Shown piece by piece: positions 1 to 8,087 of a stretch of DNA of 63,194 bases; within the stretch, counting starts at the first letter, position 1, and each line of letters starts with the position of its first letter. Source of the DNA: Bdellovibrionales bacterium. Its GTDB lineage: Bacteria > Bdellovibrionota > Bdellovibrionia > Bdellovibrionales > JAGQZY01. A model generated the notes under the pieces. The model made no database searches. It was not told where the DNA came from and worked only from the letters and a program-made list of their open reading frames with translations. The stretch spans positions 1 through 63,194 of the forward strand of contig JAIEOS010000014.1 of NCBI GenBank assembly GCA_019750295.1, written 5' to 3'. The position numbers were made by a program, and so were the translations under genes.

Positions 1-26
1 CTTTTCCCCAACGCGGTGGGGAAAAG
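1..26. terminator. Hairpin terminator at window edge
   Basis: A perfect 9 bp inverted repeat (CTTTTCCCC / GGGGAAAAG) with an 8-base loop lies 28 bases beyond the stop of the leftward response-regulator gene. The A/T-rich outer ends give a T run on either strand, so it could end transcription from the left operon, from a gene outside the window, or from both. Confidence 0.6.
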
Positions 27-54
27 TGCACGCAAGGAGCTGGAACCTATCGGA

Positions 55-804
55 TCAAACTGGGAGGACCATATCTTTAATGGAGCGGCGATTGGAGCGG
101 GACACTTGGAGTCGCTGTCCGTTGGCCATGATCGCTTGCATATTGTCGCCTTCGATCACTTCTTTCACTTGCTTTAAGTTGATGATGGCATTGCGATGCA
201 CTTGTAGGAATATATTCGGATCTAATTTAGGAGCGATGTCTTTGAGGGGTTCACTATAGATGTACTCGAAAGCATCGGTGCAAATGTAGGTGTAGTGATT
301 CTCGCTACGGAAGTAGAGGACTTTATCAATATCAATTAGAGTATTTTTAGTCCCTCGCTTCACCACAACCTTTGTAAGGTAAACATTTTTTGCCGTAAAA
401 GTTTCTTTAAGGTGGTCGATGTCTTTAATCACCTGTGAGGTGTCTTTTTGTAAACATCTTTCTAAGGCTTGATTAAAGCGGTCTTGGCTAAAAGGCTTTA
501 AGAGGTAATCGATGGCGTTCTTTTCGAAAGCCTGAACCGCGTACTCACTAAATGCCGTTTGAAAAACGAGATGGAAATGAGGGGCGGGCAGGGAATTGAC
601 CAAATCCATTCCGTTCATCTCTGGCATTTCGATGTCGAGAAAAACAATCGAAGGTTTTTGGGATTCGATAATATCCAACGCTTGTAAACCATTTTCGGCT
701 TCGAGAATTTCGAAGCCTTCGTTTCTGTCCTCGAGAAAGCGACGAATTTTTTTGCGACTTAAATTTTCATCATCCACGATGAGTACTTTTTTATTGGTCA
801 TCAT
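55..804 (-). CDS. LytTR-family response regulator
   Basis: Response regulator of 249 aa that should bind DNA as the output partner of the adjacent LytS-type kinase. Residues 5-120 form a receiver domain: acidic pair D11-D12, phosphoacceptor D57 in FLDIEMP, conserved T83 and K103 in LLKPF. Residues about 140-249 form a LytTR DNA-binding domain, with the typical pattern of a self-interacting beta strand, a RSENHYTYI stretch and a C-terminal QVSRSNRRS region. The start overlaps the kinase stop by 4 bases (ATGA), so the two are translationally coupled. Which target it controls is not shown by the sequence; the divergent porin gene is the nearest candidate. Confidence 0.93.
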   Translation of the reverse strand: MMTNKKVLIVDDENLSRKKIRRFLEDRNEGFEILEAENGLQALDIIESQKPSIVFLDIEMPEMNGMDLVNSLPAPHFHLVFQTAFSEYAVQAFEKNAIDYLLKPFSQDRFNQALERCLQKDTSQVIKDIDHLKETFTAKNVYLTKVVVKRGTKNTLIDIDKVLYFRSENHYTYICTDAFEYIYSEPLKDIAPKLDPNIFLQVHRNAIINLKQVKEVIEGDNMQAIMANGQRLQVSRSNRRSIKDMVLPV

Positions 805-1937
805 ATTATCTCCTCTTTGGGTGCGAGAGCAAAAAGACCTTCCCGGTCATCGCCTCGCACCTGAAACTTAACATACGTCTTTTTGTCGTCAGAATAAATA
901 TTGAATCCGTGTGAACTGCCGTAAAAGAGATCCAGGCGGTTTTTGGTGTTTTGTAAGCCTGTACCTTGGGCGTTTCTCTTAAGGAGGCTCGGTTTCGATT
1001 TATCGTAGAGCTCGCCGGTGTTGGCGATACAGATCTCGTAGTAGCCGCCTTTTTTCTGCACGGCGAGCTCGATTTCTCCACCGTCTTGGCGTGGAGAGAT
1101 TCCGTGTTTGACTGCGTTTTCGACAAGAGTTTGGAGTATTAAACTGGGGACTTTGATCTCGTCATAATCCATGGGAACATCGGTTCGAAACTGGATGCGC
1201 TCCCCAAAACGGATTTTTTGGATCTGAATATATTTTTTAAGAATAGATATTTCAGATCCCAAGGTCGAAAATTTATTCTTAGAGTTACGAAGAATTTCTC
1301 GGTAGAGATCTGCCAATTGCTGAGTCATCGATGAAGCTAAGTTTGGATCCACGTAGATAAGTTCGGAGAGAACATTGAGAGAGTTAAATAGAAAGTGCGG
1401 TTGCATCTGTGTTTCTAAAAGATTGTACTGTGCTTCGGCCTGAGCGAGTTTGGACTGCAAGGCAATTTCCTTGGCCTGCCTTAACTCAAACATGATTTTC
1501 GCAATAACCGTCGATGGAATTGTAAAAACCAAAATCACAAACAAGTAATTCGGATCAAAACTCACGCGAAAAATAGGGCGCGAGATAAAATGAAAGTTAA
1601 TGACCCCCGCTATAAAAATCGCGGGGAAGGTTTTAATCAATTCCACGGAGAAACGGGCCCAACGAGATTTGGGATTGATCTTAAGCATTCCGTGGATCAA
1701 ATCAAACAACTGATAAAAGAAGTAGATATTGATAACATTGATCAGAACACTTAAAAGATTGATGGCGTGATTGGTGAGCTCTTGAAGAAAGTGATACAAA
1801 ATATAAAAGGTCGACAGGCTCGCCACTCCAGCAAGGATGAGGAGTATCCACTTCTGTTTTTGTTCTTTGTCGAATATGTTTTGCATCACTCTCGGAGTAT
1901 TGCACAAGTGGTGGACGGGCGCCAACCAGTCGGTCAT
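801..1937 (-). CDS. LytS/YehU-type sensor histidine kinase
   Basis: Membrane sensor kinase of 378 aa. Residues about 28-150 hold four to five hydrophobic segments, with no obvious periplasmic ligand domain. Then comes a coiled stretch rich in Q/A/E (150-175) and the His_kinase domain: the phospho-acceptor lies in QMQPHFLFNSLN (H181), followed by an ATPase domain with N box TLVENAVKHGIS and G box GTGLQNTKNRL. The start is chosen at the ATG with GAGGA four bases upstream; a second ATG 17 codons in has a poorly spaced site. It forms a two-gene operon with the LytTR regulator. This pairing is the LytSR/YehUT arrangement; the signal sensed is unknown. Confidence 0.93.
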   Translation of the reverse strand: MTDWLAPVHHLCNTPRVMQNIFDKEQKQKWILLILAGVASLSTFYILYHFLQELTNHAINLLSVLINVINIYFFYQLFDLIHGMLKINPKSRWARFSVELIKTFPAIFIAGVINFHFISRPIFRVSFDPNYLFVILVFTIPSTVIAKIMFELRQAKEIALQSKLAQAEAQYNLLETQMQPHFLFNSLNVLSELIYVDPNLASSMTQQLADLYREILRNSKNKFSTLGSEISILKKYIQIQKIRFGERIQFRTDVPMDYDEIKVPSLILQTLVENAVKHGISPRQDGGEIELAVQKKGGYYEICIANTGELYDKSKPSLLKRNAQGTGLQNTKNRLDLFYGSSHGFNIYSDDKKTYVKFQVRGDDREGLFALAPKEEII

Positions 1938-1993
1938 AGATCCTCACTACTGAGTGGTAATTCAAAAATACCTAGTTATATTAGTTATTAAGT

Positions 1994-2005
1994 CCAATAT
2001 ATTGG
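1994..2005. promoter_or_regulatory. 12 bp palindrome between divergent genes
   Basis: CCAATATATTGG is a perfect palindrome in the divergent region between the kinase and porin genes, 57 bases before the kinase start. It could be an operator for either direction. There is no direct evidence for a binding protein. Confidence 0.3.
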
Positions 2006-2060
2006 CGGAAATTATATCGCCCCCGATTCCCATGAAGAGTTTTCATAAATCCTGACAAAT

Positions 2061-2089
2061 TTGACTCTCTCTTAACAGGCTTCTATCAC
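2061..2089 (+). promoter_or_regulatory. Sigma-70-like promoter of the porin gene
   Basis: TTGACT and TATCAC are separated by exactly 17 bases, which fits a housekeeping -35/-10 pair (5/6 and 4/6 matches). The -10 box ends 31 bases before the chosen porin start. Confidence 0.45.
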
Positions 2090-2120
2090 CGTAAGATCTC
2101 TTGAGAGAAGGATGGAATTC

Positions 2121-3290
2121 ATGCTGTTAGGTCTTCTTTTTTCTACATTTGTTGCCGCCCAAAATCTGGCGCCCTCCTCCACTCCGGCGACGAGTGGCAC
2201 TTTGACAAAAGACGGAGTCGCTTTCGTAAATTCAGACCCACTTGTCGATCTTCGATTTCGCTTTCGTATTCAAAATCGGATGACCTTCGAGGATTACGAC
2301 TCCGAATCGGCAGATAAAGATGTGTCAGACTTTGCGGTTCGACGCTTGCGTTTACGCTTAGATGGTCAATTGGTAGATCCGCGCTTTGGATTTAATCTTC
2401 AGCTCTCGTTCACCCGTGGAGACATGGATTGGGAGACCATCAATTTCCCCGCCATAGTCAGAGATGCGGTCATCTATTGGAAGTGGAGTGAGCACGATAT
2501 TACGATGTTGGGTTTAAGAAAACTTCCTGGAAATCGCCAGCGGGTGATTTCGTCAGGACAGCAGGAGCTGACGGAGAGATCATTGGCCAATTTCACCTTC
2601 AACCTCGATCGCGACATTGGGGTGCATTCCTGGCATCGATTTTTCGAAGAAAGACCCTTTTGGATTAAACTCGCGGCCACGGGGGGCGAAGGTCGAAGTC
2701 GCGAGAGCACTCGGGCCGGATTATCGTACACGGCTCGGGCGGAGTGGTTAGCCTTGGGGGAATTCAAAAACGGAGGGGACTATTTCGAAGGAGATCTCGA
2801 ATATGAGACGACTCCCAAAGTCTCCATCGGCGCGGTTTACAATTCCAATTTTCAGGCGGAGAGAGACGCGGGGACCATTGGTTTCCCTATGACCGGTGAA
2901 GTTCGAAACATCGAAAATTTTATCGCGGACTTTTTGCTCAAATATCAGGGATGGTCGCTTTCGGCGGAATTTTTTAGACGCTGGTCTCAGTTTCCAGAGA
3001 TCACTCCCACTCAAACCATCTTTAATGGACAAGGAACAAATCTGCAGTTGAGTTACACAACGGCGAATCATTGGGCTCCCGTCGCGCGTTGGACTCACAT
3101 CACACCCGACGAAACCCTACGCCCCCGTCTCGATGAACGCCAACAGTATACGGTGGGAATCGGCAAGTACCTTAACGATCACCGAGTTAAAGCCCAAGCA
3201 GATATCACCCTCGAGCAGCAAAAAGATTTCTCTGCGAACGCCAAGCTCACAAACATGATCTATCGCATCCAACTCGAAGTCGGCATCTAA
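2121..3290 (+). CDS. Phosphate-selective porin O/P-like outer membrane protein
   Basis: Predicted outer membrane beta-barrel of 389 aa. A short hydrophobic leader (MLLGLLFSTFVAAQ) is followed by alternating strands from residue about 45 on, such as DLRFRFRIQNRMTF and RRLRLRLDGQLVDPRFGFN, which is the layout of the OprO/OprP family (anion or phosphate channels). The start ATG at 2121 is preferred over 2112 because AGAAGG then has normal spacing. The leader has no basic residue, which is unusual. Substrate is not predictable; OprP family members are not all phosphate channels. Divergent from a two-component system, and convergent with hflX across a strong hairpin. Confidence 0.75.
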   Translation: MLLGLLFSTFVAAQNLAPSSTPATSGTLTKDGVAFVNSDPLVDLRFRFRIQNRMTFEDYDSESADKDVSDFAVRRLRLRLDGQLVDPRFGFNLQLSFTRGDMDWETINFPAIVRDAVIYWKWSEHDITMLGLRKLPGNRQRVISSGQQELTERSLANFTFNLDRDIGVHSWHRFFEERPFWIKLAATGGEGRSRESTRAGLSYTARAEWLALGEFKNGGDYFEGDLEYETTPKVSIGAVYNSNFQAERDAGTIGFPMTGEVRNIENFIADFLLKYQGWSLSAEFFRRWSQFPEITPTQTIFNGQGTNLQLSYTTANHWAPVARWTHITPDETLRPRLDERQQYTVGIGKYLNDHRVKAQADITLEQQKDFSANAKLTNMIYRIQLEVGI

Positions 3291-3309
3291 TAAGAAGGTA
3301 ATAAGAAGG
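3288..3309 (+). repeat. 11 bp tandem repeat at the porin stop
   Basis: TAATAAGAAGG occurs twice in tandem. The first copy contains the porin stop codon and the second runs into the left arm of the following hairpin, so it looks like slippage at the hairpin edge. Confidence 0.6.
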
Positions 3310-3365
3310 TAACAGTTCCCTTTTTGTATTGTGCTGCAATACAAAAAGGGAACTGTTACCTTCTT
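3303..3365. terminator. 29 bp perfect hairpin, bidirectional terminator
   Basis: Arms 3303-3331 and 3337-3365 are exact reverse complements (29 bp) around a 5-base loop TGCTG. The site lies between the convergent porin and hflX genes, and the right arm ends on the first base of the hflX stop codon. Each arm has a five-T run internally. It would fold in transcripts from either strand. The stem is far longer than usual terminators (7-12 bp). Confidence 0.85.
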
Positions 3366-4621
3366 TAGTACTGAATAAATTTTTTCCACTTGGGAATGAG
3401 ACTGGGGATGATCATGACTTGGCAGTTGACGCCGTTCGGTCCCTCTTCTTGCACCAAATTCTGGGCATCGTGGGAGAGTTCAAAAACTCGGCCGCGTTCG
3501 TGCGTTGGTAAAAAGAGATCGATGCGCACGGCGAGCTGCTCGATGGCCCGCTTCATGATGGTCTTGAGCTGATCTAATCCATCTCCAGATTGGGCGCTGA
3601 TAAACACGCGGTTATCACCCTTGGCTTGAAACTTCTTTTGAAAAGGCGCGATATCCATTTTATTGTAAGCATGAATGATGGGCTTGTGATGCCAGTTGAA
3701 CTGATCGACCAGCTCATTCACGACAGCGATTTGCTTCTCCGACTGAGGATTCGACAAATCAATCACGTGAATCAAGATATCGGCATCCGCAGACTCTTCA
3801 AGAGTGGCTTTAAAGGCTTCGATCAAATGGTGAGGAAGTTTGCGAATAAATCCCACCGTGTCCGTCATGAGAGCGGCTTTGTGATCATCTAAAAATACTT
3901 TTCGAGTCGTTGGATCCAGAGTCGCGAAAAGTTTATCCTGAGAGAGCACTGTCGATTTTGTCAGTTTATTGAGAAGGCAGCTCTTTCCGGAGTTGGTGTA
4001 ACCGATCAACGCAAAGGTTGGAACTTGATTTCGTTTTCGCGCGTGTCGACGCTGCTCGCGCTGCATGCTAACGCTTTCGAGCTTCTTTTTAATTTGCACG
4101 ATCTGTTTGCGAATAATACGTCGATCCAGCTCGATGGCTTTTTCACCGGCTCCTCGAGACACCGTACTCCCGCCCCCTTGGCGAGAGAGGGAGCCCATCC
4201 ATGCATCCACCATGCGGGGCATGAGATCCAGTAAGCGTGCAAGTTCTACTTGAAGTTTTCCCTCGTAAGTCTTTGCCCGAGCGGCAAAAATATCTAAAAT
4301 AATTTGATTTCGATCCAGAACTTTAAGTTTCCACTCTTGCTCTAAGTTACGAGCTTGAACTCCGGAAACCTGGTGATCAATGATCACCACATGGGCGCCG
4401 CAATCTTTCGCCATTTCGGCGATCTCTTGCACTTTGCCTTTTCCGAGGAGGGTGGCAGGGTTAAATTTTTCTAGAGATTGGGTGACCGAGCCCACAACGT
4501 GGTAGCCACAGGATAAAGCGAGATCTTCGAGTTCAATCAAGCTTTCTTTCACTTCTTTGACGTCTTCTGTTTTGAGTCCCACGCCCACGACAAGGGCGCG
4601 GTGACGAAGATCTTGATTTAT
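3365..4621 (-). CDS. hflX: HflX ribosome-associated GTPase
   Basis: GTPase of 418 aa that in other bacteria binds the 50S subunit and splits stalled ribosomes. The N-terminal HflX domain includes HVVGSVTQ and the glycine-rich LLGKGKVQEI; a basic helical segment KLESVSMQREQRRHARK precedes the G domain with G1 GYTNSGKS, G3 DTVGFIRKLP and G4 NKMD. The first ordinary start would be GTG at 4588, but homologues need the preceding RALVVGV segment. The only in-frame start upstream is ATA at 4621, with GGAGG six bases before it and overlapping the maeB stop as ATAA. I therefore place the start there; the identity is secure, the start is inferred. Confidence 0.9.
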   Translation of the reverse strand: MNQDLRHRALVVGVGLKTEDVKEVKESLIELEDLALSCGYHVVGSVTQSLEKFNPATLLGKGKVQEIAEMAKDCGAHVVIIDHQVSGVQARNLEQEWKLKVLDRNQIILDIFAARAKTYEGKLQVELARLLDLMPRMVDAWMGSLSRQGGGSTVSRGAGEKAIELDRRIIRKQIVQIKKKLESVSMQREQRRHARKRNQVPTFALIGYTNSGKSCLLNKLTKSTVLSQDKLFATLDPTTRKVFLDDHKAALMTDTVGFIRKLPHHLIEAFKATLEESADADILIHVIDLSNPQSEKQIAVVNELVDQFNWHHKPIIHAYNKMDIAPFQKKFQAKGDNRVFISAQSGDGLDQLKTIMKRAIEQLAVRIDLFLPTHERGRVFELSHDAQNLVQEEGPNGVNCQVMIIPSLIPKWKKFIQY

Positions 4622-6921
4622 AAATGGCCTCCAAGGTCCGTGGAGTGGAGGCCCGCCTCATAGGCTTGGCTGTGAAGAGCAGCAAGAGCTGCGGAATTCA
4701 CAAGGTCGTCGACAAAACCGGTTCTTTGCACAACGTGCGCTGGTTTTTTAATACCCATTAAAAAGGGTCCGACCACTTCACCTCCGCCAAGTTGTTGTAC
4801 CAACTTGTATGCGATATTTCCCGAGTCCAAATTCGGGAATACTAATATGTTAGCACCATCTTTGATTTCGCAAAAGGGGAAAATTGAGCTCACGATTCGG
4901 GGGTTCACCGCCGTATCCGCCTGCATTTCGCCGTCGACAATCCAATTGGAATTGTATTGCTTAACGATTTTAGCCGCTTCGGCCATCTTGGCCGGGGAGT
5001 CGCCCTTAGAGGTGAAATTCGAGTAACTGAGCATGGCAATCTTAGGTTTGATGCCGAAATATTCAGCCACCTGAGAGGCGTAAATGGCCGTGTTGGCGAC
5101 TTGTTGGGCGTTGGGATTGATATTGACCGAGGTATCGGCAAAAAAGAGCATTTTGTCTTGGATTAAGACAATATTGAGGCCTGCCGCGGTTTTTCTTTGT
5201 CCTGGACCAATCACTTGAAGAATCGGTTTAACGGCGTCGGCGTACTTCGAATCCGAGCCGGTGATCATCGCGTCGGCATCGCCGAGGTGGACCGCCATTG
5301 CCGCAAAAAAGTTTGAATCGCGCATCAAGTGCTTCGCTTCGGGGAGCATAACCCCGCGGCGGTGACGGAGATCAAACATGGTTTTGGCGTAAGTCTCTGC
5401 TTTTTCATCTTCTAAATGATCGATGATTTTTACGTTCTGAATATTATCTAATCCTCTTTCGCTGCTGAGGCGTTTAATTTTTTCGGGGTTACCTACGAGG
5501 ATGGGGGAAGCAAAGCCCTCTTCGACGATCTGGTTGACTGCACGAAGAACCTTAACGCTATCGCCTTCCGCAAAAATAATGCTCGGGACTTTCTTCGTAG
5601 CGATGCTTTGATTCTTCACTCGATTAATCACGCTTCGGACGAAGCCCACTTTAGTCCCTTGGAGAGATTCTAGCTGATCGATGTACTCGGACATCTTCGC
5701 GATGGGTTTCTGAGCAACACCGGAATCCATTGCCGCTTTGGCGACGGCGGGAGCCACCCACATCAACACACGCGGATCAAAGGGTTTTGGAATAATATAT
5801 TCAGGACCAAAATCGAAATGTTTACCCCCGTAGGCCAACGATACTTTTTCTGGGACTTCTTCGCGCGCAAGCTCTGCGAGAGCTTTCACGGCGGCCAGTT
5901 TCATTTCTTCGTTAATTCCTGTGGCGCGAACATCAAGGGCTCCGCGGAAAATCGACGGGAAGCCCAGGACGTTGTTCACTTGGTTGGGATAATCACTCCG
6001 ACCCGTGGCCATAATAACGTCGGGGCGAGCTTTTTTCGCCGTCACGGGATCGATTTCAGGATCAGGGTTGGCCATTGCAAAAACGATGGGCTTGGGAGCC
6101 ATCTTCATTAACATATCGGGAGTCACGGCGCCGGCGGCGCTCAAGCCGATGAAGACATCGGAGCCATCAAGGGCCTCCGCCAATGTTCGTGCCTTGGTCT
6201 CGACCGCGAACTCCTGCTTAAAGCTATTCATTCCCGCGGTTCGACCTTTGTAGATCACCCCTTGGGAGTCGCACATCATAATGTTTTCAGGTTTAACACC
6301 AAGACTGATAAAAAGTTTTCCGCAGGCGATGGCGGCCGCACCGGCTCCATTGATCACTAACTTGATCTTTTCCAATTTACGCTGAGTGATCATGCAGGCA
6401 TTGATGAGCGCCGCTCCAGAAATGATGGCGGTTCCGTGCTGATCATCATGAAACACTGGGATGTTCATTTCCTCTTTAAGTCGAGTTTCGATTTCGAAAC
6501 ATTCGGGGGCTTTAATATCTTCGAGATTAATCCCGCCAAATGTCGGCTCCAAGGCTTTCACTGTTTTAATGAAATCTTCGACATTCGAGGTATTAAGTTC
6601 GATATCAAAGACGTTGATCCCGGCGAAGAGTTTAAAAAGGTTTCCTTTTCCCTCCATCACTGGCTTTGAAGCCTCGGGGCCAATATTTCCAAGTCCAAGA
6701 ACGGCCGTTCCGTTACTGATCACGGCGACTAAATTTCCCTTAGCGGTGTAATCATAAACTTTAGATGGGTCTTTTGCGATCTCTTTGCAGGGGGCGGCCA
6801 CTCCCGGCGAATAGGCCAGTGATAACTCGTGGTCGGTGGCGCAGGGCTTTGGCGAACGAACATCGACTTTACCGGCGGGGGCGCGTTTGTGATAGTGAAG
6901 GGCCTCTTTATCGAATGACAT
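4618..6921 (-). CDS. maeB: NADP-dependent malic enzyme with phosphotransacetylase-like domain
   Basis: Malic enzyme of 767 aa converting malate to pyruvate, CO2 and NAD(P)H. The first ~420 residues hold the malic N-terminal and NAD-binding domains (SLAYSPGVAAPC, GGINLEDIKAPECFEIE, HDDQHGTA, NGAGAAAIACG). Residues about 435-760 match the phosphate acetyl/butyryltransferase fold (ITGSDSKYADAV, VFPNLDSGNIAYKL), normally a regulatory domain in MaeB. The ATG at 6921 is chosen because GGGAG lies five bases upstream; a TTG four codons earlier is less likely. It heads a leftward pair with hflX, the genes overlapping at the stop. Confidence 0.96.
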   Translation of the reverse strand: MSFDKEALHYHKRAPAGKVDVRSPKPCATDHELSLAYSPGVAAPCKEIAKDPSKVYDYTAKGNLVAVISNGTAVLGLGNIGPEASKPVMEGKGNLFKLFAGINVFDIELNTSNVEDFIKTVKALEPTFGGINLEDIKAPECFEIETRLKEEMNIPVFHDDQHGTAIISGAALINACMITQRKLEKIKLVINGAGAAAIACGKLFISLGVKPENIMMCDSQGVIYKGRTAGMNSFKQEFAVETKARTLAEALDGSDVFIGLSAAGAVTPDMLMKMAPKPIVFAMANPDPEIDPVTAKKARPDVIMATGRSDYPNQVNNVLGFPSIFRGALDVRATGINEEMKLAAVKALAELAREEVPEKVSLAYGGKHFDFGPEYIIPKPFDPRVLMWVAPAVAKAAMDSGVAQKPIAKMSEYIDQLESLQGTKVGFVRSVINRVKNQSIATKKVPSIIFAEGDSVKVLRAVNQIVEEGFASPILVGNPEKIKRLSSERGLDNIQNVKIIDHLEDEKAETYAKTMFDLRHRRGVMLPEAKHLMRDSNFFAAMAVHLGDADAMITGSDSKYADAVKPILQVIGPGQRKTAAGLNIVLIQDKMLFFADTSVNINPNAQQVANTAIYASQVAEYFGIKPKIAMLSYSNFTSKGDSPAKMAEAAKIVKQYNSNWIVDGEMQADTAVNPRIVSSIFPFCEIKDGANILVFPNLDSGNIAYKLVQQLGGGEVVGPFLMGIKKPAHVVQRTGFVDDLVNSAALAALHSQAYEAGLHSTDLGGHL
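4619..4632 (-). promoter_or_regulatory. Ribosome binding site and ATA start of hflX
   Basis: On the minus strand GGAGG (4632-4628) is followed by six bases and then ATA (4621-4619), which overlaps the maeB TAA by two bases. The site has ideal Shine-Dalgarno spacing and leads into the conserved N terminus of HflX. AUA is a very rare bacterial start codon. Confidence 0.5.
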
Positions 6922-7019
6922 GGTAACTCCCAATCTCTCTCAAATGATTCTGAAAATAAGGCCTCAAAGGTATGAAAACGTCGGGGAGTAGTCAAACACT
7001 GCGCTACGTCACATGTGTG

Positions 7020-7188
7020 TTATTTTTGGGTTTTCTTGGGTTTGCTTTTTTAAAGAGCTGTATTGGAGGACACGGGCTCCTGCCCTCGCCCGTTTCGCGG
7101 GTGGGAAGCCCCGCGATCGCGTAACGCTAACGGGAGGTCCTCCAATACAGCTCTTTAAAAAAGCAAACCCAAGAAAACCCAAAAATAA
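7020..7188 (+). repeat. Long inverted repeat with structured core (copy A)
   Basis: Outer arms 7020-7071 and 7137-7188 are exact reverse complements over 52 bp. The 65-base core between them has its own folds: CCCGTT pairs with AACGGG, and an apical stem CGCGGG/CCCGCG closes a GGGAA-containing loop. The core matches that at 30016-30081 closely (GCCCTCGCCCGTTT on the left, ACGCTAACGGGAGG on the right) but the outer arms are unrelated. It is not between convergent genes: maeB starts to the left, reading away, and the next possible gene on the right reads rightwards. No open reading frame in it is credible. Confidence 0.85.
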
Positions 7189-7238
7189 GCCGCGAGAGGT
7201 TGTAGTGTTTGAATTTATGACATTATTTTGGAGATTGG

Positions 7239-7375
7239 AGGAGTGGGGTGTGGCTTTTGGGTTTGTTTTTTTGTTTGGTTCCTGAATGGGTCTGCGGGGA
7301 GAAAAATTTTTTTTGTTTTTTTAAAATTATTTGGGGGTGAGGGTTAAGGTTTTTTGGGGGTGGGACGATAGGGGG
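7239..7375 (+). other. G-rich spacer with G-quadruplex potential
   Basis: No gene is supported between 7189 and 7383. The plus strand is strongly G/T-rich. Runs of three to five G at 7333-7337, 7341-7343, 7356-7360, 7362-7364 and 7371-7375 have loops of 3, 12, 1 and 6 bases, which fits a G-quadruplex pattern. The run ends at the start of the following small reading frame. Confidence 0.45.
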
Positions 7376-7383
7376 TTATGGGA

Positions 7384-7602
7384 ATGATTCGTCACTTTAT
7401 TTTTTGGGTTGTTTGTGTCGCTGGGGCAGCGGCTGTGCAATCGCTGGGTGAGTATCGTGATTCTCTTCCTTACTCTTCTGAAGCTCCAGTTTATGTCACG
7501 GACATCAGACTTCCGTTAATGCCTGGACCAATGTGCAAAGCCGATAGCGAACCCGAGATGGATCCTCAGGTCGAGCCTTCGATTGTCGCCGACTCCATTT
7601 AA
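7384..7602 (+). CDS. Candidate small exported protein
   Basis: Reading frame of 72 aa from ATG at 7384 (an in-frame ATG two codons earlier is possible). It begins MIRHFIFWVVCVAGAAAVQS, which resembles a signal peptide with an A-x-A-like cleavage region, followed by about 50 acidic, proline-rich residues with one cysteine (PLMPGPMC). I do not recognise a family. The Shine-Dalgarno region is only a G run. There is no adjacent partner except another small candidate at 7816. It may be a real secreted peptide or a chance frame in a G-rich spacer. The stretch 7603-7815 shows no supported gene. Confidence 0.35.
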   Translation: MIRHFIFWVVCVAGAAAVQSLGEYRDSLPYSSEAPVYVTDIRLPLMPGPMCKADSEPEMDPQVEPSIVADSI

Positions 7603-7815
7603 TCCTAAAAGATAGTTTCCCATTCTGAAAGTGACGGCCATATCCAATTCCGTAGGCGAGGTCAGCGAAAAGGATCGGCGTACCTTTTCGGGGCTGCAGA
7701 GGTGACGAGGGTGACAAAAGTGGGAAGCTTTTTCCTGTGACGTCTATTTTAAATCGATTCCACGCTGGCGCGTTCATTGCTCAGGATCCTCTGAAACCTT
7801 TATTAGGAGCTTTGC

Positions 7816-7959
7816 GTGAACGATCTCTTTCTCATATCTACAATCTTGACAGCGTTGATGAGCCCTACCGTTGTATGTAGCGATAAAAAGAAGTCTCCGC
7901 CCTCCGAAAAAACATCGCTTAGCCGCTTTAAATCAATAAGTTTTTTAAGTAAGTGTTAG
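7816..7959 (+). CDS. Candidate small lipoprotein or exported peptide
   Basis: A 47-codon frame starts with GTG at 7816, seven bases after a good AGGAG site. The product has a hydrophobic leader (LFLISTILTALMSPTVVC) ending in a lipobox-like TVVC, then a basic, serine-rich tail (DKKKSPPSEK) ending in cysteine. A rho-independent terminator follows 21 bases after the stop. Ribosome site, leader and terminator together make a plausible small gene; no family is recognised and the -1 Val of the lipobox is unusual. Confidence 0.45.
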   Translation: MNDLFLISTILTALMSPTVVCSDKKKSPPSEKTSLSRFKSISFLSKC

Positions 7960-7980
7960 TGTCGTTTCCTATTTTTACCC

Positions 7981-8009
7981 GGCAGGCCCTCAAAAGCCTG
8001 CCTTTTTTT
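7981..8009 (+). terminator. Rho-independent terminator
   Basis: GGCAGGC (7981-7987) and GCCTGCC (7996-8002) form a 7 bp GC-rich stem with an 8-base loop, followed by seven T. It ends the transcript of the small gene at 7816-7959. Confidence 0.85.
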
Positions 8010-8087
8010 ATTCTTTCGCCCTACAGAATAAGTTGACCTCCCTCGGTCTTTTCACAAAGATAATTGCTCATCAACCAAGGGGAACTT

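Noticed and set aside
7013-7285. Reading frame of 90 codons across the first structured repeat
   Set aside because: It runs through both arms of an inverted repeat, so its protein is dictated by the palindrome, and it lacks a ribosome site.
7505-7777. Minus-strand frame of 90 codons with a barrel-like stretch (FADLAYGIGYG)
   Set aside because: No ribosome site, overlap with the plus-strand candidate gene and no recognisable family; at most a gene remnant.
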